In this document: positions 60,397 through 64,000 of the stretch, piece by piece | Numbering within the stretch: position 1 is the stretch's first letter | How the letters are laid out: the number at the start of each line of letters is the position of its first letter | Position numbers and translations under genes: made by a program | Notes under the pieces: model-generated | The model's database searches: none | Told to the model about the DNA's origin: nothing | Seen by the model: only the letters and a program-made list of their open reading frames with translations | NCBI RefSeq assembly: GCF_000220705.2 | Contig: NZ_CP023202.1 | Location: 1,426,001-1,490,000, forward strand | Direction: 5' to 3' | Length of the DNA: 64,000 bases | Source of the DNA: Streptomyces xinghaiensis S187 | GTDB lineage: Bacteria; Actinomycetota; Actinomycetes; Streptomycetales; Streptomycetaceae

Positions 60397-60585
60397 CGGG
60401 CCTCCCCGGCGGCGGCGGAACGGAGAGTCCGGGAGGGGGTCTCGCCCGCTCGGACCGAGCGGAGAGCTTGGGGAACGTCGTTGGCACTCACCCCCGAATC
60501 TTCGCACGCGGGCACCCGCGCGGATCCGCCCGCCCGCCTTTCCCCCCGCCCGGGTGTCCTCCGTGGCTGCGGGGCCCGTTCCGCC

Positions 60586-60591
60586 TAGTCT
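60586..60591 (+). promoter_or_regulatory. -10 element of leaderless DUF3000 gene
   Basis: TAGTCT is followed by seven bases and the ATG at 60599. Confidence 0.5.
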
Positions 60592-60598
60592 TCCCGGC

Positions 60599-61240
60599 AT
60601 GGCTGCGGCTCAGGGACATCTTGCGGACGGTCCGGACAACGGGGGCGGGGACGAGGCACCGGCCGCGTTCCTCAGCGCGGTCGAGGGGCTGCGCGGCGCA
60701 CGGCTGCGCCCCGAGCTGGAGGTCGCGGTGACCCGCGCCCCGGCCCGGCTCGCCCCGCACGCGTACGCGCTGGAGGCGGCGGTCGTCCAGGAGGACGAGG
60801 ACCTCGCCGACGGCCGTCTGATCCTGCTGCACGACCCGGCCGGGCACGACGCCTGGCAGGGCACCTTCCGCCTGGTGACCCTGGTCCGGGCGGAGCTGGA
60901 GCCGGAGATGGCCGGCGACCCGCTGCTCCCCGAGGTGTGCTGGTCCTGGCTGACCGGCGCGTTCGAGGCCCGGGGCGTCGCCCACGAGGAACTGAGCGGG
61001 ACGGTGACCCTGGCGGGTTCGCACTACTTCGGCGGCCTCGGCGACCGCCCCCCGGCCACCCAGATCGAGATCCGCGCCTCCTGGACCCCGCGCGAGGGCC
61101 GCGAGGGCGTACCGGACACGGCCGCGCACCTCACCGCCTGGTGTGAGCTGCTCTGCCAGATCGGCGGCCTGCCCCCGACGGGCGGCGTGGACGCGGCCGT
61201 GGTCACCCTCCCGCAGCGCCGGGGCCCGCGCGCCCGCTGA
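60599..61240 (+). CDS. DUF3000 domain protein
   Basis: 213 aa from ATG 60599. FLSAVEGLRGARLRPELEVAVTRAPARLAPHAYAL, GRLILLHDPAGHDAWQGTFRLVTLVRAELEPEMA and VCWSWLTGAFEARG are the family blocks. DUF3000 proteins are restricted to actinobacteria and sit between hemE and the response regulator/RNase D genes in many streptomycetes. No enzyme motif is visible. The conserved place next to hemE is the only hint of role. Confidence 0.92.
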   Translation: MAAAQGHLADGPDNGGGDEAPAAFLSAVEGLRGARLRPELEVAVTRAPARLAPHAYALEAAVVQEDEDLADGRLILLHDPAGHDAWQGTFRLVTLVRAELEPEMAGDPLLPEVCWSWLTGAFEARGVAHEELSGTVTLAGSHYFGGLGDRPPATQIEIRASWTPREGREGVPDTAAHLTAWCELLCQIGGLPPTGGVDAAVVTLPQRRGPRAR

Positions 61241-61610
61241 GCCGCGCCCGCCGAAACCGGCCGCTGTCCCGGGCGCCGCACCCGGGCAGCGCTCGTCCGG
61301 GACCCCGCACCGCCCGGATGCCGCCCCGCAGGCCCAGGTCTTCCCCGTCTCCCCCGTCTCCCGTGCCCCTTCCGCACCCCGGCCGTGTCAGCCGCCACGG
61401 CCCGCGCGGGATACCGCGGGCGCCCGCTCCCGGGCCGTCCCACGATCGAGCAGTCGTCCGAATTGCCCGAATTGTTACTCACTAAATCGTGATCATTCGC
61501 TAAAGACTCCCCCGAATGATGCCGAAGGACCAGGTGTCCCCCACGGGACGCAGCCCCCGGCTCACCCCCCATATCGAGCCCTTCCCCCGCACTCCCCAGC
61601 AGGAGGCCTG
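61241..61610. promoter_or_regulatory. Long control region of the response regulator gene
   Basis: 370 bp without a gene. The first two thirds are GC-rich; from 61460 to 61520 the DNA is clearly AT-richer. It contains the direct repeat GAATTGCCCGAATTG (about 61461-61475) and an inverted repeat ATCATTCG (61493-61500) with CGAATGAT (61514-61521), spacer 13 bp. The promoter of the downstream gene is likely here, with about 90 bases of leader before the GTG. Confidence 0.55.
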
Positions 61611-62273
61611 GTGTCCGTTCTTCTCGAGCAGCCCGCAAGCCTGGTCGCCTACCGTCCGAACAAGCCGACGGCCATGGTCGTCGTCGCCGACCCCCGCGTC
61701 CGCTCCACCGTCACCCGTCACCTCTGGGCGCTCGGAGTCCGGGACGTCATCGAGGCCTCCTCGATCGCGGAGGCCCGCCCCCGGGTCGCCAACCCCCGCG
61801 ACATCTGCGTCGCCGACGTCCACCTCCCCGACGGCTCCGGTCTCACCCTGCTCTCCGAGACCCGCGCCGCGGGCTGGCCCAACGGCCTCGCCCTCTCCGC
61901 CGCCGACGACATCGGCGCCGTCCGCAACGCCCTCGCCGGCGGCGTCAAGGGTTACGTCGTCACCGGCACCCGCACCAACCTCGGCATCCCCGGGCGCCCC
62001 GGCGCCGTGCCCGTCGGCGCGGCGGCGGCCCGGATGCACCGCCGCCCGCCGGGCGCCCCCGGTCACCCGGGCGGCTACCGGGAGCTGTCCGGCCGCGAGG
62101 TCGAGGTGCTCCGGCTCGTCGCCGAGGGCCAGTCCAACAAGGCGATCGGCGTGTCCATGGGGCTCTCCGCCCTGACCGTCAAGAGCCACCTCGCCCGGAT
62201 CGCGCGCAAGCTGGGCACCGGTGACCGCGCCGGCATGGTGGCCGTCGCCCTGCGCACCGGCATCATCCACTGA
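61611..62273 (+). CDS. LuxR/NarL-type response regulator
   Basis: 220 aa from GTG 61611, with AGGAGG four bases upstream. Residues about 20-130 are a receiver-like domain (AMVVVADPRVRSTVTRHLWALGVRDVIEASSIAEA, CVADVHLPDGSGLTLL with the phospho-acceptor Asp); the acidic pair near the start is reduced, so phosphorylation may be atypical. Residues about 155-215 are a NarL HTH (YRELSGREVEVLRLVAEGQSNKAIGVSMGLSALTVKSHLARIARKLG). No kinase is encoded nearby, so it is an orphan regulator. It is strongly conserved in streptomycetes as far as I recall. Confidence 0.92.
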   Translation: MSVLLEQPASLVAYRPNKPTAMVVVADPRVRSTVTRHLWALGVRDVIEASSIAEARPRVANPRDICVADVHLPDGSGLTLLSETRAAGWPNGLALSAADDIGAVRNALAGGVKGYVVTGTRTNLGIPGRPGAVPVGAAAARMHRRPPGAPGHPGGYRELSGREVEVLRLVAEGQSNKAIGVSMGLSALTVKSHLARIARKLGTGDRAGMVAVALRTGIIH

Positions 62274-62353
62274 CCCCCCTCCGCACCCCGCCTCCCGGCC
62301 TGCTCACGCCCGCCGACGGAACGTTCCGTCGGCGGGCGTCGGCCACTCATGGA

Positions 62354-62359
62354 TACCCT
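62354..62359 (+). promoter_or_regulatory. -10 element of leaderless rnd
   Basis: TACCCT ends six bases before GTG 62366. Confidence 0.45.
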
Positions 62360-62365
62360 GGTCCG

Positions 62366-63649
62366 GTGACCGACGCCCAAGAGACCGCAGAAGACCGCAC
62401 ACTGCGCATTCCCGGGGGCGCTCCCCCGGATGTTGCCGTCCACAGCGCGCCGGTTCCGCTACTGGATCCCCGTGAGGGCATCCCCCCGGTGACGGCCGAC
62501 CCCGGAGAGCTGGAGCGGGTCGCCGCCGCCTTCGCCGCGGGCACCGGCCCCGTCGCCGTCGACGCCGAGCGCGCCTCGGGCTACCGCTACGGCCAGCGCG
62601 CCTACCTCGTCCAGCTGCGCCGCGAGGGTGCCGGCAGCGCCCTGATCGACCCGGTCGGCTGTCCCGACCTCTCCGTGCTCGGCGACGCCCTCGCCGATAC
62701 CGAATGGGTGCTGCACGCCGCGAGCCAGGACCTCCCCTGCCTGCGGGAGATAGGCATGCGGCCGGCCCGGCTGTTCGACACCGAGCTGGCCGGGCGCCTC
62801 GCCGGCTTCGCCCGCGTGGGCCTCGGCGCCATGGTGGAAAAGGTGCTCGGCTTCGCCCTGGAGAAGGGCCACTCGGCCGTCGACTGGTCGACCCGTCCGC
62901 TCCCCGAGCCCTGGCTGCGGTACGCCGCGCTCGACGTCGAGCTGCTGGTGGATCTGCGGGACGCGCTGGAGGAGGAGCTCGACCGGCAGGGCAAGCTCGA
63001 CTGGGCGCACCAGGAGTTCGGCGCCATCGCCGCCGCGCCCCCGCCGCCGCCGCGCAAGGACCCCTGGCGCCGCACCTCCGGAATGCACAAGGTGCGGCGG
63101 CGCCGCCAGATGGCGGTCGTCCGGGAGCTGTGGACGGCCCGGGACCGGATCGCGCAGCGCCGCGACGTGTCGCCCGGCAAGGTGCTGAGCGACACCGCCA
63201 TCGTCGAGGCCGCGCTCGCGCTGCCGCAGAACGCGCAGGCGCTCGCCGCCCTCCCGGGCTTCGGGCACCGGATGGGCCGCAAGCAGCTGGAGCAGTGGCA
63301 GGCCGCCGTCGACCGGGCCCGCGCGCTCCCCGACGCGGAGCTGCCGCAGCCCGGGCAGGCCGTGACCGGACCGCCGCCGCCCCGCTCCTGGGCCGACAAG
63401 GACCCGGCCGCCGCGGCGCGGCTGTCGGCGGCGCGGGCGGCGGTGACCGCGCTCGCGGAGAGCCTGAACCTCCCGCAGGAGAACCTGATCACCCCGGACA
63501 CGGTCCGCCGGCTCTGCTGGGAGCCGCCGGCCGGACAGAGCCCGGAGGCGGTCGCCGAGACGCTCGCCGGGCACGGCGCCCGGCCCTGGCAGATCGAGCT
63601 GACCGCGCCGCTGCTGGCGGGCGCCCTGTCGGCCGCTCCGCCGGAGTAG
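62366..63649 (+). CDS. rnd: Ribonuclease D-like 3'-5' exonuclease
   Basis: 427 aa. DEDDy motifs: VAVDAERASGYRYGQRAYLVQL (Exo I), WVLHAASQDLPCLREIGM (Exo II) and RYAALDVELLVDLRDAL (Exo III with the tyrosine). A Pro-rich loop (AAPPPPPPRKDP) leads to an HRDC domain (VRELWTARDRIAQRRDVSPGKVLSDTAIVEAALALPQNAQAL). It trims 3' ends of tRNA precursors and other RNAs. GTG 62366 follows a leaderless -10 box. It is separated from the thiolase gene by 269 bp. Confidence 0.95.
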   Translation: MTDAQETAEDRTLRIPGGAPPDVAVHSAPVPLLDPREGIPPVTADPGELERVAAAFAAGTGPVAVDAERASGYRYGQRAYLVQLRREGAGSALIDPVGCPDLSVLGDALADTEWVLHAASQDLPCLREIGMRPARLFDTELAGRLAGFARVGLGAMVEKVLGFALEKGHSAVDWSTRPLPEPWLRYAALDVELLVDLRDALEEELDRQGKLDWAHQEFGAIAAAPPPPPRKDPWRRTSGMHKVRRRRQMAVVRELWTARDRIAQRRDVSPGKVLSDTAIVEAALALPQNAQALAALPGFGHRMGRKQLEQWQAAVDRARALPDAELPQPGQAVTGPPPPRSWADKDPAAAARLSAARAAVTALAESLNLPQENLITPDTVRRLCWEPPAGQSPEAVAETLAGHGARPWQIELTAPLLAGALSAAPPE

Positions 63650-63811
63650 GACCGCGGGTCCGTGCACCGGGCCGGAGCACCGGGTCCGCGCGCCGGGTCC
63701 GGGGCCTTCCGGGTGGCGTTCTCCGGCCCGTACGGGGCCGGGGATCCGCGCGCGGGGGCGGCGTCCGGCGTGTGATCTCCGCCGCTCCGGCGGGCAGGGG
63801 TGGGCAGCCTG

Positions 63812-63829
63812 GTTACCCGCAAGTAGCAT
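63812..63829 (+). promoter_or_regulatory. Operator and -10 box upstream of thiolase gene
   Basis: GTTACCCGCAAGTAGC (63812-63827) has the partial dyad GxTACxxGCxxGTAxC and overlaps TAGCAT (63824-63829), a good -10. This resembles the GTTAC-type sites I associate with fatty acid and acyl-CoA regulators in streptomycetes. The assignment to a specific regulator is inference. Confidence 0.5.
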
Positions 63830-63918
63830 GGCGGGAGTCCGCCGTCCCCGCACGGCGGTGTGAGCCGCTGTCGCAGGCAGCCCCGCAGTGCCCGTTACGC
63901 ATCAGGAGGAGAGCCAAC

Positions 63919-64000
63919 GTGCCTCGTACCGCTAGGGATGTCGTCTTCGTCGACGGCGTCCGCACCCCGTTCGGCAAGGCGGGCCCGAAGGGCATCTACC
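63919..64000 (+). CDS. Acetyl-CoA acyltransferase (thiolase), N-terminal fragment
   Basis: GTG 63919 follows AGGAGGAGA. The 27 visible residues (PRTARDVVFVDGVRTPFGKAG) are the canonical N-terminus of a thiolase; the remainder lies beyond the window. Thiolases cleave 3-ketoacyl-CoA in beta-oxidation. An operator-like site and -10 box lie about 90 bp upstream. Confidence 0.88.
   Translation, partial: MPRTARDVVFVDGVRTPFGKAGPKGIY

Overview
The window is chromosomal DNA of a high-GC actinomycete, almost certainly a Streptomyces. GC content is very high, third codon positions are nearly all G or C, GTG starts are common, many genes look leaderless, and the gene set (DUF397/XRE pairs, DUF3000, SAV2148-type HEPN protein, HemQ, secreted S8 proteases) is typical of the genus. 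The erm gene looks very close to what I remember of Streptomyces fradiae ErmSF (TlrA), so a relative of that species is possible; that is inference from memory. I see no tRNA, rRNA, CRISPR array, IS element or prophage.

1-7.9 kb, sulfur assimilation (+ strand): 3' end of a ferredoxin sulfite/nitrite reductase, a small zinc ribbon, 4Fe-4S APS reductase cysH, ATP sulfurylase cysD and cysN, a tiny ORF, a sulfonate-type ABC transporter (lipoprotein, ATPase, permease) and a sirohydrochlorin chelatase. Together these take up sulfur sources, activate sulfate, reduce APS and sulfite, and metallate siroheme. APS kinase (cysC) is absent.

7.9-19.7 kb, accessory and regulatory genes: a hypothetical protein, a DUF397/XRE pair with a frameshifted ATP-binding partner, an alpha/beta hydrolase, a small CTG-start gene, a secreted Kelch protein divergent from a LysR regulator, a methyltransferase, a Clp-N/HTH protein with a three-half-site operator, and two paralogous secreted subtilisins with conserved upstream DNA flanking a DUF1697 gene and a VOC-protein remnant.

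19.7-25 kb, resistance: CDP-alcohol phosphotransferase, macrolide glycosyltransferase, erm with a 44-codon leader peptide, and a divergent APH-fold kinase.

25-43.3 kb: DEDDh exonuclease, SAV2148-type HEPN protein, the trehalose/glycogen genes glgX and treY, and treZ about 7 kb further on. Between treY and treZ lie a DUF1707-FHA protein, a TetR/MMPL efflux pair, an FAD monooxygenase and a GNAT enzyme with a short leader ORF. A MerR/Old Yellow Enzyme pair follows.

43.3-64 kb, mostly housekeeping: msrB, murC, a Usp-like protein, a RibD-type reductase, zapE, AIM24, Pth2-type protein, DUF4142, an MNIO (DUF692) enzyme fused to a DUF2063-like domain, hemQ and hemG (coproporphyrin-dependent haem pathway), DUF4349 lipoprotein, a CoA-disulfide-reductase-like flavoenzyme, a PIG-V mannosyltransferase, hemE, DUF3000, a LuxR-type response regulator, RNase D and the start of a thiolase. 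Haem genes hemE, hemG and hemQ lie on the minus strand among plus-strand genes.
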